This document shows positions 6,745 through 11,870 of a DNA stretch of 12,367 bases, piece by piece (position 1 is the first letter of the stretch; each line of letters starts with the position of its first letter). The notes under the pieces are model-generated. The model was not told where the DNA came from. It was given only the letters and a program-made list of their open reading frames with translations, and did no database searches. The position numbers were made by a program, and so were the translations under genes. Source of the stretch: Baffinella frigidus. Its lineage: Eukaryota; Cryptophyceae; Cryptomonadales; Baffinellaceae. The stretch lies in assembly GCA_026770585.1 (NCBI GenBank), contig MU646334.1:588964-601330 (forward strand), read 5' to 3'.

Positions 6745-6886
6745 GGCTTATCGAGGGTTTGTGGTTTTATTGTAACGTTTTATCAATTTTGGGGGGGGCG
6801 CTTGACAGAAAGGCGTGTTAATTTCGAGCAAGCATGTTAATTTATCGAGTTTCAAAAAACGAATTGTCGATTTTTTTGGGTGAAAC

Positions 6887-7120
6887 GTCGCGGATGAGTG
6901 CCAACAGCGCCCTCTCGACCACTAGCCCTCACGGTTTGCACAAATGATCGAATTTGGCGGTACGTAATGCCCTTGAAGACCGCCGGATTCCGGCGTCGGT
7001 TATTTTTAAAACCCCAAAAGCAAGGTGTTTTTAGTTTTGAAACTGGTACGTAATTTTCCATTTGTGCAAACCGTGAGGGCTGTTTGGAGGTTCAGCAGCG
7101 CCCCTTCGTAGTCCTCGTCC
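6887..7120 (-). CDS. TPR exon split by element M1
   Basis: The first part, 7087-7120, follows CTTTAG and reads DEDYEGALLNL. The second part, 6887-6916, reads ERALLALIRD and is followed by GTTTCA. Joined, NLERALLALIRD aligns without gaps to NLEQALCVLLRD of the exon at 6544-6649. The 170 nt between (6917-7086) hold M1. Reading through M1 shifts frame and hits TAA. The first exon base completes CG or AG from exons at 7577-7642 or 7777-7883 to give Arg, so phases fit. Either M1 is removed from RNA or the exon is dead. Confidence 0.6.
6924..7081. mobile_element. M1: 158-bp terminal-inverted-repeat element inside a TPR exon
   Basis: A perfect 23-bp TIR, AGCCCTCACGGTTTGCACAA on the left (6924-6946), is mirrored at 7059-7081. 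The centre carries a GCCGGATTCCGGC palindrome. GGTACGTAAT occurs twice as a direct repeat (near 6958 and 7045). There is no transposase, so the element is non-autonomous. A 2-bp AG lies at both edges on the minus strand. Removing exactly the 158 bp, or the whole 170 nt, restores the TPR frame. No GT-AG pair I tried does. Confidence 0.75.
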
Positions 7121-7332
7121 CTAAAGCAAGCGTGTCACTTTCAAGCGAGCGTGTTAATTTTATCGAGTTTTGATATAAATGTAAATTGTATCGATTTCCC
7201 CCGGTTGTGAAATCGGACCCAACTCCAGATTCAGCAAAGACTAAACACTGAACAATAAGATACCACACACCAAACACGAATTCGAATTCAAAGGCACCTG
7301 GAGTAAGCTGGTCAGCAGGCGTGAGAGAAGAG

Positions 7333-7550
7333 CTCAACACTATACGCGGGTACAGTACCACCAACCCTCACGGCTGGGGCAAATCAACGATTTTCGATTT
7401 CCCGATTTCAAGGGGAATGGGAGCCGTTGAAGTCGGATTCCGACTTCAACCCCATTGAAATCCCAAATCAAAAATCGTCGATTTGCCCAAGCTGTGAGGT
7501 TTGGTGGTATGTACTCGTGTCTACAGTATGCACTGCGGTCTAGTGTTGAC
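7333..7550. mobile_element. M2: long imperfect hairpin related to M1
   Basis: The outer ends are CTCAACACTA (7333) and TAGTGTTGAC (7550). Inside lie CCCTCACGGCTGGGGCAAAT and its mirror ATTTGCCCAAGCTGTGAGG, then an almost loopless centre GTTGAAGTCGGA-T-TCCGACTTCAAC (7426-7450). It shares the CCCTCACGG end and CGGATTCCG centre with M1. On the minus strand it would start GTCAACACTAG and end TAGTGTTGAG, so it could be a GT-AG intron. The right arm has about 15 extra bases relative to the left. CTCCAG|GTGCC at about 7296 may be an exon edge nearby. Confidence 0.65.
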
Positions 7551-7555
7551 CATAG

Positions 7556-7677
7556 TGAATATGTGCAGGAACACGCCTGGTGCAGACGTTAGCAACGAGC
7601 GCGCGCTGCCAAGTAAGCACGAGGGAGGCGCTTCCGAACACCCTATTCACTACACACTACACACTAACACTACAAAG
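7556..7677 (-). repeat. Left half of a 122-bp inverted duplication
   Basis: This segment is the reverse complement of 9254-9375, same length, 7 mismatches by my count. It carries a TPR exon (7577-7642), its TGAATAG acceptor side and its donor side. Confidence 0.8.
7577..7642 (-). CDS. TPR exon copy (FGSASLVLTWQRALVANVCT) with GC donor
   Basis: A 66-nt exon between GTGAATAG and CAG|GCGTGT. It reads VFGSASLVLTWQRALVANVC and ends at phase 2 (AG), giving Arg with a following G. It matches the second half of the exon at 7777-7883 (FGSASIALAGQRALLANVCT). The donor here is GC rather than GT; the inverted plus-strand copy has GTGTGT at the same place. TPR helix-type. Confidence 0.5.
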
Positions 7678-7776
7678 AAAACACCAAACACCAAACAAAA
7701 AGGAATGCGTAAACCCTTAACCCTCAACACTAGACCCCAAACAATTTATCGATTATTTTCTAGGGTATGTGTGTAC

Positions 7777-7883
7777 CGTGTGCACACGTTGGCGAGGAGC
7801 GCGCGTTGTCCCGCAAGAGCGATGGAGGCGCTTCCGAACCGCTCAGCCAGGAGGCTCAGCACCTCGGCGTGCGCGTCCCGCGC
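7777..7883 (-). CDS. TPR exon (ARDAHAEVLSLLAERFGSAS...)
   Basis: A 107-nt exon after a strong acceptor (CTTGGCTCTCCAACAG) and before ACG|GTACAC. It reads ARDAHAEVLSLLAERFGSAS then IALAGQRALLANVCT, ending at phase 2. Two amphipathic helices with a FG turn fit a TPR of the kinesin-light-chain kind. It joins in frame to the DEDYEGALL exons (6544, 6887) through a shared Arg codon. It is the longest and best-bounded member of its exon family. Confidence 0.6.
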
Positions 7884-7889
7884 CTGTTG

Positions 7890-8370
7890 GAGAGCCAAGC
7901 AGGTTCAGGGGAAACACAGACTCGCTCAATTTGGATAGGGAATAGACTCGAGATGGAGAGGAAGGAAACATAATGAGAGTTGGAGAGAAAACATACGCAA
8001 ACGGTGGCTGCTATCACACGGTGCAACGTTTTATCAAGAGTCAACTTGCCGCGAGGCAATTGTCTCCAAGGCTTTTCTGGTGCAAAGTTGGTCAGGTTAC
8101 CCCCCAGAATCTGGGGTCAACGAAACCGTAGCCCACCGTGTGGAGTGGCTGCCCCCGCCTCCAGCCTGCCGGCGGGGCGCGCCCTCGTGGGTTCGAGGCC
8201 ACAAGACACCCTTTTCGGGGGTGAAAAGAGGCCGTTCACGAGCCTGCCGGCGGGGCCCGTCCCACCCCGACCGACAACGCAACACAGACTCGGCGACTTC
8301 ATGCGGATTGATTCAACCCAGCCTCAAGATTTGAAAGAGTGAGACACGAGCAACGTCCACTGTGAGAGTG
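7890..8370. other. No recognised gene
   Basis: GC-rich around 8130-8290, with AGCCTGCCGGCGGGGC occurring twice (about 8163 and 8245). ACACAGACTCG also occurs twice (7914, 8284). Frames are open on both strands but show no domain. A tRNA-like GGTTCGAGGCC at 8190 has no matching stems. Confidence 0.3.
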
Positions 8371-8374
8371 GCAA

Positions 8375-8495
8375 CCTGGGAAAGTTAATCCAGCTGCCTG
8401 GAAAAGTTGATTCTGCCTGGGAAAAATGATTCAGCCGCCCCGGAAAGTTGATGATGCCTGGGAAAGTTGATTCACCTTGGAAAGTTGGTTGAGCT
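8375..8495 (+). repeat. Tandem CCTGGGAAAGTTGATTCAG units
   Basis: Five or six units of CCTGGRAAAGTTGATTC(AG), 20-36 bp apart, some with AATGATTCAG. Related in core (AAGTTGA) to the GTTGACTTT motif family elsewhere in the window. Confidence 0.65.
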
Positions 8496-8534
8496 GCGTC
8501 AAGGCGGCAGCGCGCCGTGCATGCCCCCGAATCT

Positions 8535-8757
8535 GCGGACGTGGAGAGAGACGCGTCAGTACAGTTGCGGACGTGGAGAGGGACGCGCCAGTACAGTTGA
8601 TGACGTGTGGAGGTACGTGTCACTACAGTTGGGACGTGGAGAGGGACGCGTCAGTACAGTTGCGGGTGTGGAGACGGACGCGTCAGTACAGTTGAAGAGG
8701 TGGAGAGGCATATGTCAGTACAGTTGGGGCGTCGAGAGGGACTCTTCACGGAACAGG
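8535..8757 (+). repeat. Six tandem 32-bp repeats plus a degenerate seventh
   Basis: Units start at 8535, 8567, 8599, 8631 (31 bp), 8662 and 8694, consensus GACGTGGAGAGGGACGCGTC then AGTACAGTT. The seventh, from 8726, is degenerate. The 32-bp period is not a multiple of three and there are no spacers, so this is neither protein repeat nor CRISPR. Confidence 0.8.
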
Positions 8758-8777
8758 TCAGCGCATCCAACCTGAGT

Positions 8778-8872
8778 ATAGGGTTCAGGGTGCAGGTTTT
8801 CAGGGTTTAGGGTTTAGGGTTTAGGGTTTAGGGTTTAGGGTTTAGGGTTTAGGGTTAAGGGTTAAGGGTTGA
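8778..8872 (+). repeat. Interstitial TTTAGGG array
   Basis: GGGTTCA and GGGTGCA at the left, about nine perfect GGGTTTA units, then GGGTTAA at the right edge. Confidence 0.85.
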
Positions 8873-8879
8873 GACATCC

Positions 8880-9092
8880 CTCAAGCCCTCAGTGGGCGAC
8901 CAAATCTAATCGCAGCGAGAATTTATCTTAAACACTATCATCCCATAGGGAATTGGGGCCGGCAGCTTTATTTCTGAAAGAAAATCTCTAATCTCCTATG
9001 GGGGGAGTATTCAACTGAAATACGCTTCTGGATGAAATCATTATTGTTGGGCCCCTAGATTTGAACTGGAGCCCGTAGGAATGAAAAAGGTC
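8880..9092. other. No recognised gene; decayed intron end
   Basis: AT-richer than its flanks, with a weak inverted pair CCCATAGG (about 8943) and CCTATGGG (8994). At 9066-9090 it repeats the segment CTGGAGCCTGTGGGAATGAA of 9658-9684. On the minus strand that segment is an acceptor (CATTCCCACAG|GCTCCAG) at 9658 but is mutated to ACGG here. Confidence 0.35.
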
Positions 9093-9207
9093 TAGGGTTC
9101 AGGGTTCAGGGATTAGGTTTTAGAGTTTAGGGTTTAGGGTTAGGGTTTAGGGTCTAGGATTCCGGGTTCAGGGTTCAGGGTTCAGGGTTCAGGGTTTAGG
9201 GTTTAGA
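9093..9207 (+). repeat. Telomere-like array
   Basis: GGGTTCA and GGGTTTA units in blocks: TTCA-type at both ends, TTTA-type in the middle. Confidence 0.75.
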
Positions 9208-9253
9208 AACGGACATTCATGACCAGTGTGGTGCCACACTATTCATGTGTTTG

Positions 9254-9375
9254 CTTTGTAGTGTTAGTGTGTAGTGTGTAGTGAATAGGGTATTCGGAAG
9301 CGCCTCCCTCGTGCTTGCTGGGCAGCGCGCGCACCTCGCTAACGTCTGCACCAGGTGTGTTCCTGCACATATTCA
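9254..9375 (+). repeat. Right half of the 122-bp inverted duplication
   Basis: Reverse complement of 7556-7677. Six of the seven mismatches fall in the 66-nt exon and one at the donor (GT against GC). The other flanking bases are identical. Confidence 0.8.
9289..9354 (+). CDS. Inverted TPR exon copy on the plus strand
   Basis: 66 nt between GTGAATAG and CAG|GTGTGT, reading VFGSASLVLAGQRAHLANVC, ending at phase 2. It is the only exon-like piece on the plus strand with a family match. Its residues (AGQRAHLANV) are closer to the full-length exon at 7777-7883 than those of the 7577 copy. With no co-oriented neighbours it is probably stranded by inversion. Confidence 0.5.
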
Positions 9376-9383
9376 TGCATCAA

Positions 9384-9580
9384 CTCGCGCCCGCCTCCAA
9401 ACACCCAGAGTTAATCTCCATACAAGTATTAATTAATTGCTTTTCGGCAACAAAAATTACTACACGGTTTGCTCATAAAAGTAATAGTAGAGCGTTTGTG
9501 TAGTAAATTTCGTTGCGCCGAAAGCAATTATTTAATACTTTTGTGGAGATGAGAGTGGAAGACCGACAACATCTGCCATT
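9384..9580 (-). CDS. Kelch-like exon copy split by element E1
   Basis: The lower part (9384-9411) reads LWVFGGGREL, matching LWVFGGGQEV of the Kelch exons at 9694-10302. The upper part (9557-9580) reads DVVGLP. Between them lies E1 flanked by AGAGT on both sides. Removing E1 and one AGAGT gives DVVGLPLWVFGGG in one frame, aligned without gaps to the intact copies (VGDHLLWVFGGG), though similarity is weak above LWVF. The exon ends are unclear. Confidence 0.45.
9412..9551. mobile_element. E1: hairpin element with ACTACACA core
   Basis: The left arm (9414-9465) starts ATCTCCATACAAGTATTAAT and ends AAAAATTACTACAC. The right arm (9498-9550) is its imperfect mirror. The loop is about 32 nt. A 5-bp direct repeat AGAGT flanks it (9407-9411 and 9552-9556). 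The insertion is 145 nt with one direct repeat, so it shifts the Kelch frame unless removed. No GT-AG junction is possible within the direct repeat. Shares its inner core with E2 and E3. Confidence 0.75.
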
Positions 9581-9693
9581 ATCCGTTTCTTTTTCGTGGC
9601 CAACAGACGCAGACGCCGCTCTACTAGGGATTAATGGCCGATGCTTTCAAGTTCGGTCTGGAGCCTGTGGGAATGAAAGGGGGCGAGAGATAC

Positions 9694-9771
9694 CTTGATG
9701 CCAGTCTTGGGGCCGCGATGGTGCACCTCTTGTCCTCCGCCAAACACCCACAGCAGGTGATCGCCCACGTG
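9694..9771 (-). CDS. Kelch-like exon, copy 3
   Basis: The minus strand reads VGDHLLWVFGGGQEVHHRGP then KTGIK before a donor, AAG|GTATCT. VFGG after a hydrophobic strand is the Kelch blade signature. The 5' edge lacks a nearby AG; the frame stays open into the ATACATGTAT array. Just beyond the donor, TTTCATTCCCACAG (29 nt on) looks like an acceptor, after which the frame soon stops. Confidence 0.5.
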
Positions 9772-9780
9772 GAAATTGAT

Positions 9781-9958
9781 AGGATATACAATGCATGTAT
9801 AGCAAATACAATACATGTATAGGATATACAATACATGTATATGCTATACAATACATGTATAGGATATACAATACATGTATAGGCTATACAATACATGTAT
9901 AGAATACAATACATGTATAGTATATACAATACATATATATAATATACAACACATGTAG
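9781..9958. repeat. Palindromic array of 20-bp AGGATATACAATACATGTAT units
   Basis: Six exact 20-bp steps (9781-9900) and about two shorter or diverged units. Each unit holds ATACATGTAT, a perfect 10-bp palindrome, so the array can fold into many stems. On the minus strand it is open as Y/I/C-rich codons by accident of composition. It separates Kelch exon copies. Confidence 0.85.
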
Positions 9959-9998
9959 AGGCTTTACCATATATGTGTGCAATATATGTGTAGCGGAC

Positions 9999-10076
9999 CT
10001 TGATGCCGGTCTTGGAGCCGCGATGGTGCACCTCTTGCCCGCCTCCAAACACCCAGAGCAGGTGATCGCCCACGTG
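9999..10076 (-). CDS. Kelch-like exon, copy 2
   Basis: Reads VGDHLLWVFGGGQEVHHRGS then KTGIK, donor AAG|GTCCGC. Nearly identical to copies 1 and 3. As in copy 3, the K1-type acceptor is replaced by TCAATTTCCACG, with the nearest AG about 35 nt upstream in the palindromic array. Confidence 0.5.
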
Positions 10077-10085
10077 GAAATTGAT

Positions 10086-10205
10086 AGGATATACAATACA
10101 TGTATAGGCTATACAACACATGTATAGGATATATAATACATGCATAACGTATACAATACATGTACAGTCTATACAACACATGTAAAGCCTATACAATACA
10201 TATGT
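10086..10205. repeat. Second ATACATGTAT array, six 20-bp units
   Basis: Units begin at 10086, 10106, 10126, 10146, 10166 and 10186, more diverged than the first array (for example ATACATGCAT, ACACATGTAA). Confidence 0.8.
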
Positions 10206-10212
10206 AGCGGAC

Positions 10213-10302
10213 CTTGATGCCGGTCTTGGAGCCGCGATGGTGCACTTCTTGTCCGCCTCCAAACACCCAGAGGAGGTGGTCGCCCATCGCGCGCGCCTCC
10301 AG
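10213..10302 (-). CDS. Kelch-like exon, copy 1 (best-bounded)
   Basis: A 90-nt, phase 0-0 exon between CGCACCACAG and ATCAAG|GTCCGC. Thirty codons read LEARAMGDHLLWVFGGGQEV then HHRGSKTGIK. GDHLLWVFGG fits the d-strand and double glycine of a Kelch blade (galactose-oxidase-like propeller), usually a protein-binding domain. One exon would encode about half a blade. It is the likely parent of copies 2 and 3, since only it has a normal acceptor. Confidence 0.6.
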
Positions 10303-10311
10303 CTGTGGTGC

Positions 10312-10415
10312 GTAGGGTTTAGGGTACATGATTTTAGGGGTAAGTATACTTGAGAATATAATTTAGGGGTTGGGATAGTTTAGAATACGGGTTGGGATTA
10401 CGCGGGAGAAAAACG
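10312..10415 (+). other. Degenerate telomere-like and AT-rich stretch
   Basis: GGGTTTAGGG, TTTTAGGGG and AATTTAGGGGTTGGG remnants; intron-like, with no exon seen. Confidence 0.4.
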
Positions 10416-10419
10416 CTAC

Positions 10420-10440
10420 CACCCACAGGAGGCGGTCACC
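10420..10440 (-). pseudogene. Kelch exon fragment (GDRLLWV)
   Basis: 21 nt between CTTAG and GTG|GTAGCG reading GDRLLWV. It aligns with GDHLLWV of the Kelch exon but stops before FGG, so it is probably a truncated copy. Confidence 0.35.
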
Positions 10441-10447
10441 CTAAGCG

Positions 10448-10710
10448 TAGGGTTAAGGGTTAAAGGTTTAGAGTTTGGGTTTTGGGTTTAGGGTTTGGGG
10501 TTTAGGGTTCAGGGTTTAGGGTTTAGGGTTGAGGGTGTAGGGTGTAGGGTGTAGGGTGTAAGGTTTAGGGTTTAGGGTTTCAGGTTTAGGGTTTAGGGTT
10601 TAGGGTTTAGGGTTTAGGGTTTAGGGTTTAGGGTTTAGGGTTGAGGGTTCAGGGTTAAAAGTTTAGGGTTCAGGGTTTAGGGCTCCGGGGTTGAGGTTTG
10701 GGGTTTAGTG
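10448..10710 (+). repeat. Long TTTAGGG array
   Basis: About 260 bp with a block of GGGTGTA variants and a run of about nine perfect GGGTTTA units (around 10575-10645). It adjoins the exon at 10718-10769. Confidence 0.85.
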
Positions 10711-10717
10711 TTTGCAC

Positions 10718-10769
10718 CTGACCCTTCTCCACATCGCGCTTGTTGACGGTTTCGAGGACCTTGTCATAG
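10718..10769 (-). CDS. Small exon inside telomere-like repeats
   Basis: 52 nt between CCCTAACAG and CAG|GTGCAA, reading (one base) YDKVLETVNKRDVEKGQ. Both flanks are telomere-like arrays, and the acceptor AG itself comes from a one-base variant of the CCCTAAA repeat. The charged helical sequence is unlike repeat-derived noise. Family not recognised. Confidence 0.45.
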
Positions 10770-10771
10770 CT

Positions 10772-10946
10772 GTTAGGGTTTAGAGTTTAGAGTTTAGGGT
10801 TTTCGGTTCAGGGTTTAGGGATTAGGGTTCGGGGTTTGAGGTTTAGGGTTGAGGGTTTGGGGTTTAGGTTCTAGGGTTTAGGGTTTATGGTTCGGGGTTT
10901 AGGGTTTAGGGTTTAGGGTTTAGGGTTTAGGGTTTAGGGTTTAAGG
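10772..10946 (+). repeat. TTTAGGG array following the small exon
   Basis: GAGTTTA, GGGTTCG and GGGTTTA units, ending in about six perfect GGGTTTA units. Confidence 0.85.
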
Positions 10947-11021
10947 TAGTAACGTCAGCAAATGGAACCCCCTTCTGAACCCACGGGTGGAGGGTGGTGG
11001 TTGGAGGGTGGTGGTACAGAC

Positions 11022-11083
11022 CATCGAAGCGCCTCCTCCCACATGCGGCGAGAGGCATGAATGTCCCCCCGAAGCATCCACGC
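11022..11083 (-). CDS. TPR-like exon (AWMLRGDIHASRRMWEEALR)
   Basis: 62 nt between TTTCCGTGGCAG and GATG|GTCTGT, reading AWMLRGDIHASRRMWEEALR and ending at phase 2. The LxxGDxxxxxxxWEEAL pattern is a TPR first helix and matches the KFEEALL end of the exon at 5376. The frame is also open upstream to the E2 insertion (VVRETMPKVDDARTKRVFPW), so a longer exon is possible. It shares end phase with the exons at 7577 and 7777. Confidence 0.5.
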
Positions 11084-11202
11084 CTGCCACGGAAACACAC
11101 GTTTAGTACGAGCATCGTCAACTTTTGGCATTGTTTCTCTCACTACTTTTGGTGGCAAAAAGATGAGAAAACAGCGGTAACTCTTCACTATTCTGCGGAG
11201 GC

Positions 11203-11373
11203 ATATCTCATCCGGGCAGGTATTTAGTTTAAATGCTCGGTGGAGTTCCCCATGCAACGAAAATTACTACACAAGCGCTGAAAGAGTCGTGTCCGAAAGA
11301 TCATGTGTAGTAATTTTCGTACATTCGGGGAACTCCCGAGCATTTAATTTAAATACCTGACCGGATGATATCT
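11203..11373. mobile_element. E2: hairpin element with ACTACACA core
   Basis: Arms at 11209-11273 and 11304-11367 mirror each other with few mismatches. The left arm starts CATCCGGGCAGGTATTTAGT, and both inner ends read GAAAATTACTACACA. The loop is 30 nt. A 6-bp direct repeat ATATCT flanks it (11203-11208, 11368-11373). Removing 165 nt rejoins a minus-strand frame, ...SPALGQICLRRIVKSY, open from an AG at about 11391. That region resembles a repeated segment at 11540-11570. Confidence 0.7.
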
Positions 11374-11390
11374 GTCCCAAGGCGGGACTG

Positions 11391-11423
11391 TCTCAGGGCT
11401 GATGTTTTACTGATCCCAAGCAG
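11391..11423 (-). repeat. Diverged copy of the repeated intron end
   Basis: The minus strand CAGCCCTGAG preceded by CTTGGGATCAGTAAAACATC resembles the segments at 11561-11618 and 12121-12163. All three end in AG-like sites ahead of different exon-like frames. Confidence 0.4.
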
Positions 11424-11438
11424 GACTCGAGTCGTTGT

Positions 11439-11492
11439 TTGAGGTTTAGGGTTTAGGGGTTAGGGGTCAGGGGTTAGGGGTTGGGGTTTGGG
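11439..11492 (+). repeat. Short telomere-like tract
   Basis: GGTTTAGGG, GGGTTAG and GGGTCAG variants only. Confidence 0.6.
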
Positions 11493-11526
11493 CAGACGTG
11501 TGAGCTGAACCTACTTGTCTACGGGG

Positions 11527-11552
11527 GCCTCGGGACAGATCTGTCCCGAGGC
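11527..11552. repeat. Perfect 26-bp palindrome
   Basis: It is centred on ACAGATCTGT, with outer GCCTCGGG and CCCGAGGC. One half is homologous to TCTGTCCCAAGGCGGG beside E2, so the palindrome looks like an inverted duplication of that half-site. Confidence 0.7.
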
Positions 11553-11560
11553 GGGCCTAT

Positions 11561-11760
11561 CGCAGGGCTGTGCTTGGGAACGGTAAAACATCGTGGAATA
11601 TAAAACATCGTGGAACATGAACTAAGTTGACCCGCCTCGGAGCCAGCCACTTTACAAAACAAGTTCCCATCCGTACAACTCGCACACCAAGACTAGAACG
11701 TGCCATTGTTTTTTGTGGCCAACCCACACGGTGGACTACGCGCCTTTCATCAAAAGTCAA
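11561..11760 (-). other. Repeated intron end plus an unrecognised open frame
   Basis: 11561-11618 repeats 12121-12163 (AGGGCTGTGCTTGGGAACGG, then CATCGTGGAA, itself doubled here). A minus-strand frame of 67 codons runs through (for example RSSLGVRVVRMGTCFVKWLA) but shows no domain or clear exon edges, so I do not call a gene. Confidence 0.25.
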
Positions 11761-11783
11761 CTTAAGCTGTGGGCAGTTGACTT
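11754..11783. repeat. 9-bp stem hairpin of the GTTGACTT motif
   Basis: AAGTCAACT (11754-11762) and AGTTGACTT (11775-11783), 12-nt loop. Same motif family as 2408-2475 and 5476-5675, here in inverted pair. Confidence 0.5.
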
Positions 11784-11870
11784 AAAGGATGTTCTAATGC
11801 AAATTTGGTGACGCTACCGCTAAATCCAACCCGCGAAACCCACCGTGTGACGATACATCAATTGCTGGAC

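Noticed and set aside
8185-8205. tRNA T-arm (GGTTCGAGGCC)
   Set aside because: The flanking stem does not pair with the normal 5-bp, 7-nt geometry, and no A-box or acceptor stem is found upstream.
8535-8757. CRISPR-like array
   Set aside because: The 32-bp units abut directly with no spacers, and the window is clearly eukaryotic.
9624-10262. A 212-residue minus-strand protein rich in Tyr, Ile and Cys
   Set aside because: The bulk is translation of the ATACATGTAT array in a frame without stops. Only the Kelch pieces within it look coding.
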